This document shows positions 1-11,924 of a stretch of 64,000 bases of DNA, piece after piece (the first letter of the stretch is position 1; every line of letters starts with the position of its first letter). The notes under the pieces were generated by a model. It made no database searches. It was given only the letters and a program-made list of their open reading frames with translations, and was not told the DNA's origin. The translations under genes and the position numbers were made by a program. Source of the stretch: Varanus komodoensis (Eukaryota > Chordata > Lepidosauria > Squamata > Varanidae); assembly GCF_004798865.1 (NCBI RefSeq), contig NW_025335761.1, positions 17,212,634-17,276,633 on the forward strand. The letters run 5' to 3'.

Positions 1-546
1 CAACAACAATCTTCCTACGGAATGTTCATAGATTGTGACCTGGTTAGTCAAAGGCTTGGAATCTGACGTCCCATGGGTTCACTGTTCTTGAAATTACCCT
101 TCAGAAGGGGAAGATGTAATTCTTGCCTGCCCTTCCTCCCCTTGCAGGCCCCTGTGCCACCTCCCTGCTTGAGGGTCACAGGGGGCTGTGTGTTGGAGTG
201 ATGGGAACATCCATGCAATGTGAGCCATGCTACCAATGTGAGTTCAATTATTGCAATTAATAAAAGCTTTACATCAGTCTTTCCACTTTCAACTCAAGAC
301 AGCTAAGGAAGACTATATTCAGTATTTAAAAAACAGCAATTAAAAATTAGAGTGAAACAGGCCACAAGCTGTTGGTGAAAATAAGACAGAAGATATAACC
401 TAAGAATCAGGCAAAAGATGAAAAAAACCTCAGGCAGGCCAAAGTGCTGCTTGAAGAAGAGAGTTTTGTCATCACAGAGGGATCCACCAGGGTAACTACT
501 ATCAGCTGGGCATAGCAGCAAAAGAAGCCCCTTTCCTCAGAGCTCC
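1..546. other. non-coding, no recognised feature
   Basis: No convincing ORF, RNA gene or named repeat is visible. The A-rich stretch near 330-350 could be the edge of an old LINE tail, but it is too decayed to assign. Confidence 0.5.
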
Positions 547-655
547 CAACCTGACAACCTCCAGAGAGTTTGGACCACAGCTCCCAGTATTCTATTGACC
601 ATGCTGGCTGGGGCTGATGGGGACCTCCATAAATCATGTAGTTTGGGGAAGCTGG
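547..655. repeat. palindromic MITE-like repeat, copy 1
   Basis: The stretch runs from caacctgacaacctccagag, through a central gaccatgctggctggggctg, to gtttggggaagctgg. This matches the layout of a palindromic short repeat common in squamates, whose arms read 'caacctggtgccctccagatg' and its complement around a 'ccatgctggctgg' core. Other copies lie near 0.80, 18.70, 39.30, 49.30 and 55.11 kb. No target duplication is clear. The family class (perhaps hAT-derived) is inferred from general resemblance. Confidence 0.5.
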
Positions 656-800
656 CTCAGGTGGCATAAGGGATATTTCCCCTGCTGGTTCAAATCAATG
701 GCAGACATAAGTGAGAAGAATTGGATCTTGAAATCTCCAGGTCCTGCTAGGCAAGACTTCACCCTCAGCGGTATTGGACTACAACTACCTGATGATTGGA

Positions 801-856
801 CATGATGAGAGTTGTGTTCCAATGCATCTGGAGGACACCAGGTTGGAGAAGGCTGC
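801..856. repeat. palindromic MITE-like repeat, half copy
   Basis: The right arm of the palindromic repeat is present: gatgagagttgtgttccaat followed by catctggaggacaccaggtt. The left arm is missing or unrecognisable. Confidence 0.5.
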
Positions 857-2094
857 CCTAAGCCATCTGGGCCTTTTAGAGCATCATTAAGAGAATGCAC
901 TGACCCAACAATTACATTTTTTCCTCTGAGAGGTTCACCCTTTTACAGTTGGATCTATCATAATTGTGGATCTGTCAGGTTGGTTCTTAGAATGTTCTTA
1001 CTAGGGTTAGCCTCAGCTGTTGGTACAGTGGAAGCTCAGTGCCCAAGTTTTACCCCATTCAAAATGAACTATCAGAGAAATCACATCCAGTGGTATCATG
1101 CCTTGACCTGGTCTTAGGATCATGTAGGCTTCTTACATGACAGCAAAATGACAGCTGGGTCAAGTGTGTCCATTTATTATTCCTCTTCAGGTTCTATAGC
1201 TCATCATGAGCAGGTAAAGCAAAATTCCTCTACCCCCAGTGGGTTTTCTTGACATGGATGAAGACTAAGAACCTGCAGCCAGCAGTGAAATTCAGCAGCT
1301 TGTTGTCTCTCTGAATCACTGCCATGGAAGACTCTGGTCCCAGGTGGTTAAGAGGGCCTGTTTAGCAGCTCAGGATCAGCCTTTGGTTAGAGGGCTGAAT
1401 GTTCTCGATCCTTGCCAGAGACTTTTGCCGCCTTTTGACAGCTATAATCAGGTCAGGCTTGGAGAGGGTAGAGCTGAGGATATGTATTCACTTTTTAGTT
1501 GATGCGCAGGCCAGACACGCACATTTCCCAGATGTAGATCAGCCAGAAGTGCTCAGGAATAATAGCTGAAATAACTACTGCAGCTTCTGTGCTTTCCCTC
1601 CTGCACTCCCGCTGCTTCAGGATGCGGTGCCCTGGAGGTTGATAGGTAAGCCTGCACCACCAGTAGGACAATTGCATGGAAAGCAGAAGGTATTCTCACC
1701 CTCTGGACTGCTGATGGATGTGATTATGGTGGACTGTCCCATATTTCATTTATCATGAAGCCAGATGCCATATTTTACAGAGGACAGTCCTCTATTTTGG
1801 AGAGCAGTTAGAGGACAGCTCCCTTTGAAGGTATTCTCAGTTTGATGGACTGTCCAGTTCAAGTCTGGTTTTAAGTCAAAAAAGTATAAGGCAGAAGAGC
1901 AGTGGAAGTTGCCCATCAACAGTCAACTTGACCAGATCAGAAGGACTCCTAGTCAGTTTCCTTCACTATGATGAGATGCCCAGCATTCCCATTTAAATCA
2001 TAGCAATTATTTTGTGATTGGAACCATATATATTAATATAATTATCATCTTTATATCTCAACTTGTTTCATTTTGTGAGGAAACCAAAGGAGCT
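857..2094. other. non-coding stretch
   Basis: No gene is visible. Around 1730-1860 the motif 'ggactgtcc/ggacagtcc' recurs three times, in both orientations, over about 120 bases. Similar wording occurs at the end of the unclassified repeat family near 30.5 and 41.5 kb, so this may be an old fragment of it. Confidence 0.4.
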
Positions 2095-2265
2095 TATATA
2101 GTCCTCTCCATTTTGTCCCTACAACAACCCTGTGAGGCAGGTTAGACTGAGAGTCTGCAACTTGCCCAAAGTCATCCATTGAGTTTCATGGACAAATGGA
2201 GTCTAGAATCAAGGTCTGCTGAGTCCCAGTCCCACACTCATATCACTACGCCACACTGGTTCTCC
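2095..2265 (-). repeat. tRNA-derived SINE (minus strand)
   Basis: On the minus strand the unit starts 'agaaccagtgtggcgtagtg', with a pol III A-box-like TGGCGTAGTGA. It continues through 'gactttgggcaagttgcaga' and 'cctgcctcacagggttgttg'. This is the layout of a widespread squamate tRNA-type SINE; a + strand relative lies near 38.89 kb and another near 55.23 kb. The B box is degenerate. No insertion-site duplication was identified. Confidence 0.7.
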
Positions 2266-2469
2266 TGGTTCAGTGCGTATGCTATGAATTAGCATATGCA
2301 AATATGCAGATTGGTGTCCTATTTTGCCTGCCTGTTTTGGTGATGCATAAGTCACCACCCTATTCCTGTGGGAGCCAATGGAGTAGGCAGGTATAAATTT
2401 AAGAAACAAAGCTAGAGTAGCTTGCTTTACTAACTGGTTTGTGCACCAGTATTTCATCCATTTCACCAT

Positions 2470-2725
2470 TGTTTCATTTTCCTGCTAAGCTGTTAATATG
2501 AGAAACAAAGGAAATCAATGTGTTAAAAAAATCCCTGTGTAATTTCTTCCAATGAATCCTTCACTGAAGAGCTCCTAATGAGACTGACCTTTAGAAGCCA
2601 ATTAGGCTTGGTAAAATAGCATAATCACATTTAAATAATGTTTTCTTCTTTACCCAATAATCCAAATGAAGCTCTTTGTCATTATGCAAGTTTAAAGAGC
2701 GCATGCTATCTAATTGTTCCATGCA
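2470..2725. other. candidate conserved non-coding element
   Basis: This AT-rich, repeat-free stretch is dense in homeodomain-like TAAT cores (for example ccaattag, taattg and aataatcc) and has no ORF. It resembles vertebrate enhancers in composition only. Conservation is a guess until aligned to other squamates. Confidence 0.25.
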
Positions 2726-5346
2726 TGGGGATCTGTGACCCTCCTGGGCTGAGCAAGCCACTAGGTGGTCATTGCAGCCAGAGGGAAAACAGAGGGGACA
2801 GTGAAGAGTTCTGGTAGGAGTGTCAGTTTTGCTTGTAACTGAAATCCTAGTGGATAAACTTTCTAAAGAAAGGTTTTTATAATGCAGCAGGCAGAGCTAG
2901 AATGCCTTTACTGCTTAATTTAAAAAAGTTTCATACACAAAGGATAGTGTACCTAGCAACAAAATTCAGCATAACAGATCTTTAACACATCAGGGAAGAA
3001 TACTAGAGCCATGCAGGTGGCATGCATAGGCACTGTCTCATATTCTGTACAAAGTGGTTGGTTATCTATTTTCATAGGTGGAACTACATATTCTAAAAGT
3101 CTGTTTTTCCAAATTCTACACCAGGTGTGCGCTTCATTATGTTTGTTCACAGCATACTTTTAATCTGGCCAGACCCCATCTGTCCCTCCCTCCCTCCCTC
3201 CCTGCCTCCCTGTGTGTGTCTGTGTGTGTGTGTGAGTGAGTGAAAGAGGTGAGACCTACTTTCTTATGGAACAATTCCAGATGGGTGGGACTCACTGTAT
3301 GGCTCTTTCCCATGGTTAAGGATCCCCATTGGCTGGGTGGCAGAGGAATCGGAATGGGAAACAGAAATGGGAAGTGGTATCCTGGAATGGGGGCCAAGCC
3401 AGGACACCGAGATGAGGAAGTAGAGACAGAGAGGCAGAGACTGGCAGCCCAATTAGAGGATAGGCACATGCAGAGGAGATGTGGTCACTTTTGAAAGGCT
3501 CCTCCCAATGGGATTGGGCCCAGGCATGCTCATAAGGAGAGTTCATGGAGGTGATTACTAGATACGGTTCAACAAACTGCTCTGTGGATGCTCAGAGATC
3601 CATTCTGGGTGTTTTGTGCTTTTTGGGCTAATAAAGCTTTGCAAGGAAAATGGTCTGTGGCTTTTGAATGTGCAAAGGAGGAACCCACTCCCGACAGCAG
3701 CATGACAGATTGCATGGGTACCACAGGTCTGCAACCTGTGGCTGATTGTTGGCTGAGGGGAAGCAACCATTTGGAAGGGCCATGTCAAGTTCCAGTCCTT
3801 TCTGTCACACCAAAGCTGTCCTCTACTAACTGGAACCACAGCCTGAGCTGCAGCTCCACACAGATTTCTCCCTGAGTTATTTGTTTGCATTATATAGAAC
3901 AGCCTCACCTTGATCCAGCAACATGAACTTCTAAGTGCATGAGTTCAGTTCTGTTGCATTACACGATATGAGCCTGCAAGATCTTCACTTTTCAGCACAT
4001 CCTATCAGCCTCATACACAACCTCCAACACTAGAAGGTGGCCATCTAAAACTACCTAAAGTTATTTATGGGGTGCCTGAAAGTGTGGAACCCTCCAAGCC
4101 AACGTTCTTCACATGAAGTCACTAGCAAAGCTCCTTTTGTATATGGAATCTATATATGACAAATTAATGTTCTGTTGGCTGGATCACCTCTTGCACTTCT
4201 GCAGTTTATACACTGCTTTTTGAAATGAATGTTGGGGTGTCTGTCCCTGTGACTGCTTTTTGTTTCAAAAATAAGGACTGGTGTAGCCCTGTAGCTGGCA
4301 TTCCTGGATAGGTGGGGTGGCCACATTTCCAAGTGAAATATTTGAGGGGAGCCATTTGAGGGCCAATCCACCCCCAGAACTGCTAGAAAAGGTCCTTTGG
4401 GTATGAAGGAAGTTGAATCTGCTTGATTGTCTTACCTTTTTGTGGGGGAGTGATCCTCAGGAATGCCAGACTCAGAAGCTTAATCTTGCCTATACCTACT
4501 CCGCATTCCCCTTTGGTCTGTCCCTGTGTTCTGGTTCTGATTCTTCATGAACTGAATTCTTTGGTAATGACAGTGAGCTCCTGCGACTGGCTTTGATACT
4601 GGTTTAAGTATCTGTTTTAGATTCCACCTGAAAAACAAATTTGTCCATATTACAAATTTAGAGAAAGGCAGAGAGATAATACATACTTCAGGATGTGTTA
4701 ATTCTTTGAGGATCTCTCAGGGTCCTGATCTTTAGTTTTTTCTTCCACTTGGGCAATCTAGGCAAAATTTCCTGATTGTTATATAAAGGACTAACTAAGC
4801 AATTGAACATTTATGGTGAAAAGCAACTGGAATTGTTCCCCCCACTGGTTGCTGGGTTGCTTTCTCTGCCCAGAAACTCTGAAAAGGCCTCTTGCTGAGC
4901 TGTTCACATTGGGAAAATCAGAAATTAGGCCAGGTGGCCAACCAGCCAGCTGACTGTAGTGTACACAACAGTGGTTCAATTCCTTTAAAGCTCTTTTCAT
5001 CCCTTGCCATCAAGTACTCAGGAAAAAAGAAGAAATAGCTAGTATAACTATGCTTCTAGTGAGTGGATTAAAAGAGTACAGAGCAATTTTGTGCAGAATC
5101 ATATGGCTACTAGACACTGTCTGGAAACCAGAGCAAGCCCAAGGAGTGGATTCTAAGTTTAATTCATAATGTCAAGTTCTAATATTTAACTCTTTGAGGG
5201 ACATGTTGCTATAAAAACTGCCCCGACCCCAAGATCACTTAAATAGATATAGGGTGATTATGAAAATGAAAAAACTACCCTGATTGAGCTGACTTTTGGG
5301 AGCTTTTCCAGGTGAGGCTTTACCCCCTTCTCCTGATTCAATGATG
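2726..5346. other. non-coding, one microsatellite patch
   Basis: No supported gene. A (CCCT)n run followed by (TG)n lies at about 3180-3240. The short ORFs seen here overlap each other on both strands and show no family resemblance. Confidence 0.5.
3180..3242. repeat. simple repeat (CCCT)n-(TG)n
   Basis: Five to six tandem TCCC units are followed by gtgtgtctgtgtgtgtgtgt and gagtgagtg. It is a compound microsatellite. Confidence 0.9.
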
Positions 5347-5635
5347 GGGTTCAGACAACACAAATTGAGACAAATTAAGTGGTTGAGTGTGGGTTCAATG
5401 TAGGGTGTTGTTGAAATGATAATTCTTGTTATCTGAACCAAATGTGCTATCAAGACATGGCTTTTTAATTCTGAACAACCCATTAAAAGAACCCATGGTT
5501 TGTTGTTGGGTTAGGAATGGTGAGTTGTTCACCATGGCTTGTTAATTTGGCTGTGTTCAAAAAACAGAATAACTCTCAACAACCCAGATTTGAATGACAA
5601 GCCACTCAACCTTTGTGATTGTGTTGTCTGAACCC
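5347..5635. mobile_element. non-autonomous DNA transposon (MITE-like) with terminal inverted repeats
   Basis: The left end reads gggttcagacaacaca (5347-5362) and the right end reads tgtgttgtctgaaccc (5620-5635). They are exact inverse complements over 16 bases. Inside, gttgagtg / cactcaac also pair in inverted orientation near each end. The roughly 289 bp span holds no ORF. I could not find a convincing target-site duplication, so the superfamily stays open (hAT-like is possible). Confidence 0.6.
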
Positions 5636-6391
5636 AGTCAGGTTGATGAGTGCTTTAAGCAAAAACAGCACCAGATTATTCTTATATACACTACTTCCCC
5701 ATTTTCCCATTATTTGTTCTGTTTCTCACTAGTTGCTAAGCAATACAACTTTAAATTTTGTATTGTTTTTAGGTGGTTGAAGAACTCTTCACTGCCTCTC
5801 AGTTTTATTGCTGTGATGTTTCAGTTCTTATTATTCTTTTGACTTTCTACTCTTTACCTGAATCCCCCTGGAGCCTACTTTTGAGATGAAGGCACCATTT
5901 AGAAATTGTTTAACACATAAACTCTTTGCAGAATGAACAATAAATGTTATGCTGCCAAAGTCTGTTTCACATTTAACCCATACATTTTATTTACTTATTG
6001 GATTAAGTAATATCCTTCCTCTGAGTAGCACAGGATGGCATACACATGTTTCTTTACCCTTCATCCACTCAAGCTGCCCCATTTAACCTTGCAACAGACT
6101 TGCATGGTAGGCCAGCCTGAGAGAACGAATGGGCCAAGGGCCTGAATGAAAAAGGAACTGGCCCCAGGGCTTCTTGGCCTTGTCCAAATTAGTATCCAGA
6201 GACCTACTAATGGTTTCTGCCTTCAATTATATTTTCTGGATTTTAACTCAGGAATGATCCAGCAGATTTCCACTGAGTATAACATTTTTGAGAGAGAGAG
6301 AGAGGCACACACTAATGATTACTGACTAAAGCGCAATTACAGGGAGTGCAGACAAGAAATAAAACTGTTCCTTAAGCATCAATATATTAGG
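5636..6391. other. non-coding, left flank of the DIRS-like element
   Basis: No gene is visible. A short (GA)n run lies near 6290. Around 6090-6140, wording such as 'gcaacagacttgcatggtag' hints at an old SINE or LINE fragment that I cannot classify. Confidence 0.4.
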
Positions 6392-6575
6392 TTCTTCGTC
6401 GTGGCCTCTGTGCATCACACATATGGGTACTGCGCCTGCGCAGTGCCTTTGGCCGGAAGATTGATAGTGAACGGTTTTTTGGCGGGAAGCTCCGCTCCCC
6501 CTCCCCCTTGTGGCCTATAAAGAGCGGAGCGTCCGCCATTTTGTTCAGTCTTTGCGACCGCCGTTCACTGTGCCT
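6392..6575 (+). repeat. DIRS left terminus with putative promoter
   Basis: This segment pairs in inverse complement with about 11925-12060. It contains the GC palindrome tgcgcctgcgca (6431-6442; NRF1-like), a TATA-type tataaag (6516-6522) and a gccattttg YY1-like site (6535-6543). That arrangement suits a promoter just upstream of the gag-like region. The factor names come from motif resemblance only. Confidence 0.8.
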
Positions 6576-6765
6576 CGTGCCACTTTCGACTTTCGCTTTG
6601 GCTGTTCTTGGTTCTCTCCTTATATATTGCCCTTATACTACTTTCCCCTTACTTGGTTTCCCACTTCTATGTAGTTTTTCTCTTGTTATTTCTTCTTCGA
6701 TCTATCAAAAAAAAACAAAAATATATACTTACCCTCTGCACTATCTCTCTTCTTTTTCTTCTGCG

Positions 6766-8427
6766 ATGGCGCAGCGAGCAGCTTTCTGCAAATGTGCGGA
6801 CTGCGGGTCAAAAATGGCACCTACCGACCCGCACAACCTATGCCTCCTCTGCCTGGGAGAGGGGCATAGGACGGATAAGTGCGTTCATTGCCTAGCCTTC
6901 TCAAAGCAGGCTAGGAAGAACCGCGAGAACCGGCTTCGGAGGCTCCTTTGGGATAGGGCTCTGATGCAATCAGACCCGCTCGTCTTTCCCAAAACCTGGC
7001 TCCACTTCTGTGGCTCCACCCTCACGCCCTTCGGATGAAGGTGTGTCCGCTTCGGTGGCCCTCTCTGCTTTACCAAAAAAGAGGCATGAGAAGCGGAAGT
7101 ATGCTGAAGAGAAGCCGGCAGGCCATGAGAAAGCCTCTAAGCCTCCAAAGCAGGCTAAGTCCATGGACCGTTCCTGACATCGGGACTTGGAGCCGACAGG
7201 ACCCTCGGTACCAGTGGGGTTACGATACCGACCCTGCCCAAACTGATCCTTCAGGAGGCCATGCGGGTTACCCCTCAAGGGTCTCCCTGACGTGCGGTCG
7301 ACCTCCTGCCTGCACCCCTTCCAACTCTACGGGGGTCTATTTCGGATGGGGAAATCCAGGACTCCCCTCCTAGAGCGAGGTCACTGACACCGATGCCCGT
7401 GGTGACATTGGAGACAGAAGCTGACCTGTCCCCACCAGGGAATCGGAGGAGCCGCTCGGTAGAGCAACGCCCGGAGAGTTGTCGTCCTCCCTACTACCAG
7501 CCTTGGGGAGACCCACTCTCTGTGGGGTACTACCCTGCTCCCAGGGCGTGATCCTCACCTCTGCCCCGCGACCAACTGCGGTCAGTGGATTCGAGGAGGG
7601 TGCCACCTCGATCCCCACAAAGTGGAAGCAGCCGCTCCTTCTCGCCGGCAGAGTCATCATCTTCTGCCCCACCATACTACGGTGCTGATTCGGATGACTC
7701 TGAAGTAGACTCAACCTCCCCGGACGTCGTGGTGACATCCCAGGATCCTGCGTCACCCGATGAGTCACACATCTCCTTCGCGGAGCTGATGTCGAGGCTT
7801 GTCCAGTCCCTGGACACCAACGCTGCCCAGCGTTCGGGACCATCGACAGACAAGTTTTACGACGTCGTCCGCGGGGAGCAATCGATCTCCATCGTTCTGC
7901 CGCTTATAACTACCCTGTGGCAGGCGATGACGCAGCCCTGGGACCTACCTTCACATCCTCAGCCGACGTCCAGGAGATACAAGTCTATGTACAGGGTCCG
8001 GGAAGAAGACATCCCCTTCCTGCTAAAGCACCCAAAACCAAACTCGTCGGTCGTCGAATCCTCACAAGGCAGAGAGACGAGAGGACATACGGCGCCGAGG
8101 TATAAGGAGGGCCAGAAAATAGATTCCCTGGCCAGGCGAGTCTATGCTGCCTCGGGCTTAGGACTTTGCATTTCCAGCTATGAGGTGACGTTGGCGCGAT
8201 ATCAATATTTTATTATGCAGCGCCTCCACAACGTCGCCTCCACCCTCCCAGACCATCAGGGTGACCTTGCAAAGGTCCTAATCAAAGAAGCCATGCAGGT
8301 CGCGGTGCAGCAGTTGTCCACGGCACGTCACCACGTGGACGCTGACTCCTGGGCCTTGGTCGGTGCTGTTTCCCTCCGGAGACATGCATGGCTTTGGAAT
8401 TGTAATTTCCCGGAGGAAACCAAGTAG
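6766..8427 (+). pseudogene. DIRS gag-like region (fossil)
   Basis: The start ATG at 6766 opens a cysteine-rich N-terminal segment beginning MAQRAAFCKCADCGSK, followed by paired-cysteine motifs (CLLCLGEGH, CVHC) that resemble the zinc-binding head of vertebrate DIRS gag-like proteins. A Ser/Pro-rich acidic middle follows, then an alpha-helical capsid-like stretch around 7750-8400. The region is not open throughout; treat it as a broken copy. The gag role is inferred from position and family, because DIRS gag proteins are poorly conserved. Confidence 0.65.
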
Positions 8428-8809
8428 CTAATAGAAGAGATGCCTTTTGATGGTTCCGGGATCTTCCATTCACGTACTGACCACAAACTCAAGAAACTGC
8501 ACGAGTCAAGAATGATGGCACACAGGATGGAGATCCAGTCACACAACAGACGTAAGTGGTCCTGGAATCGGCCATCCTACAGGCAGTCATACCAGCAGAG
8601 ACAACTGCCGCAACAGCGCCAGCAACAACAGCATCAACAGCGCCGCCGCCCGCAGCCCCAACAGCGCTTCCAACAGGGCCGCTGTCGTTTCGACGATCGG
8701 AGGCAGCGCTGATGGGACTGGCGAACCACTCCTCATGCTCCTCTCATACCCACCCCCCTCTCATCTGGGGATCGGCTCCGAAGCCGACTTTCCATTTGGG
8801 AGTCCATCA
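8428..8809 (+). other. DIRS spacer, glutamine-codon-rich
   Basis: This lies between the gag-like and RT regions. Around 8570-8700 the DNA is dense in CAG and CAA triplets (Gln-rich in one frame), followed by gccgccgcc. It may be the tail of the gag-like product or a low-complexity linker. Confidence 0.5.
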
Positions 8810-10305
8810 CATCTGACCGGTGGGTATTATCCATCGTTCAACACGGCTATCGAATAGAATTCGACATCGTTCCTCCATCAAGTCCGATCCGGTCTACTTC
8901 ATGTTCGCCGGTACTTCTCGACGAAATACATCAACTTCTCCTTAAAGGAGCGATTTGACAAGTATTTCCATCTGACGGACTTCACGGATTCTATTCCAGA
9001 TACTTTACGGTCCCCAAGCGGGATGGTGGTCTACGTCCGATTTTGGATTTACGGGACTTGAATAAGTTTATTATACCGAGAAAGTTTAGTATGACCACCC
9101 TTCAAAACATTTTGCTGTTGTTAAGGAGAGGGGATTTGTTCGCCTCACTGGACCTGAACGACGCCTACTTTCATATTTCAATTCATCCAACTTACAGGCG
9201 TTTCCTCCGTTTTGCTGTTGCAAACCAACTTTATGAGTTCACAGTCTTACCCTTTGGACTGGCTACGGCTCCGAGAGTTTTTACCAAATGCATGGCTCCT
9301 GTCTGTGCCTTCCTATGCCTTCAGGGCATACAAATTTACTCGTACCTCAATGACTGGCTGTTGGTCTCGCAATCCAGAGAAGGACTCCTAGACACCATCC
9401 ATACAACCCATACCTTACTAGATAGTCTGGGCCTACGTATTAATACAGAGAAATCTTCTCTTCTTCCGACACAGACGCTCACCCTCATTGGAGCCTGCTT
9501 GGATTCGACGTTGGAGAAAGCCTTCCTCCCTCAGGACAGACAGCAGACTCTCGCTCGCCGTATCCATCGAATCCGACGAGAGGGAATGGTTACGGCGAGA
9601 TCCATCCAGAGGGTCCTGGGGTATATGGCCTCCTCAGTTGTCGTAGTTCCACATGCCAGACTTCGGCTTCGCCCACTACAACTATTCTTCAACAAGGTGT
9701 ATCATCCACAAAGAGACCCACAGTCGAAACGGATTTGGATCCCGTCTTCCGTGCTCCACTCCCTGTGCTGGTGGCTGAAACTGACCAATCTCATGATGGG
9801 AGTCCCCTTCAGGGCGCGACCTCCTTCGATAACTCTCGGTACCGACGCGTCTCTCCTAGGATGGGGGGCGATATGCTCTGGCCTGTCTACCCAGGGAACG
9901 TGGACTCGTCTAGAATCCACGAATCATATCAACTTCCTAGAGCTGCTGGCAGTCTTCAAAGCCCTTCGTTCTTTCGAAGACCTCCTTCATCATCGGATCG
10001 TTCAGATAACTTCGGACAATATAGCGACCGTTTTTTATCTGAACAAGCAAGGAGGGACGAAGTCACCGACCTTAGCCAGGCTTTCTATGAGAATTTGGGA
10101 CTGGTGCATTCAGAGACACATTACTCTGATGGCCGTTCATCTGGCTGGCACAGACAACGTGCACGCAGATCTTCTCAGCAGACACATCTTCACTTCTCAT
10201 GAGTGGAAACTGGATCTTCGTACGTGCAACCACCTTTTCAGGTGCTGGGGGTTCCCCGATGTGGACTTATTCGCTACTCGATGGAACAGGGTATGCGAGA
10301 CTTAA
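8810..10305 (+). pseudogene. DIRS reverse transcriptase and RNase H (fossil)
   Basis: The frame is open from 9043 to 10305 (420 codons), and RT similarity begins upstream near 8810. Recognisable blocks are the N-terminal finger (PKRDGGLRPILDLRDLNKFI), the palm block SLDLNDAYFHISIHP, VLPFGLATAPRVFTKCM, the catalytic-loop block in the YSYLNDWLL segment, and thumb-like helices. RNase H follows, with LGTDASLLGWGA, ELLAVFKAL, ITSDNIATVFYLNKQGG and the terminal NVHADLLSRH. The 'ATAPRVFTK' and 'ADxLSR' wording is typical of DIRS and Ngaro elements and separates them from LTR retroviruses. The product would copy element RNA into DNA. Breaks exist in the region as a whole, so it is listed as a fossil. 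Confidence 0.9.
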
Positions 10306-11640
10306 TGTTCCAGAGTGGAAATCGGACAAGCATCCCTAGGGGACGCATTCATGATCCCTCGGGACAACATCAACTTCTGTGCTTTCCCTCCGATCCCTCT
10401 TCTGATGAGGGTCATAGCAAAGATAGTGAGCGACCGTGCATCGGAGATACTAGTTGCCCCTTGGTGGCCACATCAAGCGTGGTTTGCGAAACTGCTCGAC
10501 ATCTCCCGCAGGGAGTTTCTTCATCTTCCGGCACTTCCATATCTTATAACGCAAATGGACGGCACACTTCGTCACCCGGACTTGCTCTCATTGAACCTGA
10601 CAGCGTGGCCGATTCGATGATTGACCTTCCATTGGGGCCGACGACGGATTCGAGAGCCTCGAATCCAACAGCTTCTATTAATCCATCGGTATCGACAATT
10701 ACTTTGACCACTTCGGTTCCGATTCTCGAATCCAACCATGCGGGTGCCTCTCACTGCCACAGTCTCTCCGTACCATCCGGTTCGAGACAGACCCCATCGA
10801 ATTTGAACCCAACGCTCTTGCACCCTGAGATTCAGTATATTATCGACTCTGCCCTAAAGCCGTCCACAAGGAAGTCATATACGGCTAAATGGAAATGTTT
10901 TTCCACCTTCACCGAGTCTCATTCGTTCTCCCCACTTGTCTCATCAATCGAACAAATTCTTCAGTTCCTTCTGGAGTTGCATCACTCTGGACTGAAGCCG
11001 TCTTCTATTAAAGTGTATACGGCCGCAATAGCCTACTACTGTGGCTTAGTCGAAAGATCACCCCTATTTTCTCATCCTATCCTCAAGAGATTTTTGAAAG
11101 GACTGTATAATCTTAATCCATCAATTAGATAGTTATGCCCACGTGGAGCCTTTCTGTAGTTCTACAGACCCTTATGAAGGCCCCCTTTGAACCTTTGGCG
11201 ACTGTGGATCTCCAATTAGTTTCTTGGAAGACGGCGTTCCTTGTAGCTGTCACGTCAGCCCAGACGTTCAGCATTGTTTAGCCTTTTATCGATCGTGAAC
11301 GGAGTCTATTCGGCGATCCAATAAACTGTTCATCAAATATTCGGCTAGAGATCAGGGCTACCCAGTCAGTCCACAAAGGCTTTCTAAATGGATAGTCCAC
11401 ACTATTGCCTTGTGTTATCAGTTAGCTAAGCTCGAATTGCCTTCAATTCCTCGAGGCCATTCTACTAGAGCTGTCGCTACATCTTCTGCATTCGCATCCA
11501 GGGTTCCGATTGATGACGTCTGCAGAGCCGCTACTTGGGCGAATCCCTGCACTTTCGCCAAGCATTACCGCCTCAATGTTCGGGCTCGATGGGACTGCTC
11601 CTTCGGTAGAGCTGTTCTCTCCTCCATCCTTCGATGAGGA
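10306..11640 (+). pseudogene. DIRS tyrosine recombinase (fossil)
   Basis: A frame starting within the RNase H end (10203) runs to 11132. It encodes a Ser/Thr/Pro-rich linker, then the SAM-like N-terminal recombinase domain (STRKSYTAKWKCFSTF, SIEQILQFLLELHHSGLKPSSI, YTAAIAYYCGLV). Downstream, about 11400-11635, is the C-terminal catalytic part with GHSTRAVATSSAF and AATWANPCTFAKHYRLNV, which carries the His-x-x-Arg box and the terminal tyrosine region of the family. In DIRS elements this enzyme inserts the circular DNA intermediate into the genome. The region is broken. The overlap of this frame with the RNase H end is usual for the order. Confidence 0.85.
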
Positions 11641-11678
11641 CACCTCCCCTCCTCCTTTGATGGTAAGCTTGTTAATCT

Positions 11679-11775
11679 ACCCATATGTGTGATGCACAGA
11701 GGCCACGACGAAGAAAAGCAGGTTGCTTACCTGTAACTGATGTTCTTCGAGTGGCCATCTGTGCAGTCACACAAC
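11679..11775 (+). repeat. DIRS internal complementary region
   Basis: The left half (11680-11714, ending gccacgacgaagaa) is the inverse complement of the element's left end, ttcttcgtcgtggcc. The right half (11713-11773, containing aagcaggttgcttacctgta) is the inverse complement of its right end, caggtaagcaacctgctt. The region therefore equals the complement of the two ends joined head to tail. This is the diagnostic DIRS feature, used in the family's model to complete the ends through a circular intermediate. Confidence 0.9.
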
Positions 11776-11924
11776 CCGCCTGCCGGCCCCGCTCGGTGTC
11801 GGTGAGTGGATGCATCGACAGCTCAATGTCAATGAGAGAGGGCATTTTTGGTACCGACCATCTCTTTTACGGTACCGACAAAAAAAAAATTCCATTAAGA
11901 TACCGTACATTCGGTCACAAAGAC

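Noticed and set aside
7370-7843. 157-codon minus-strand ORF within the DIRS element
   Set aside because: Antisense to the gag-like region, with no similarity to any DIRS protein.
9735-10202. 155-codon + strand ORF overlapping the RNase H
   Set aside because: It lies in a different frame from the clear RT/RNase H reading and shows no domain; a shadow.
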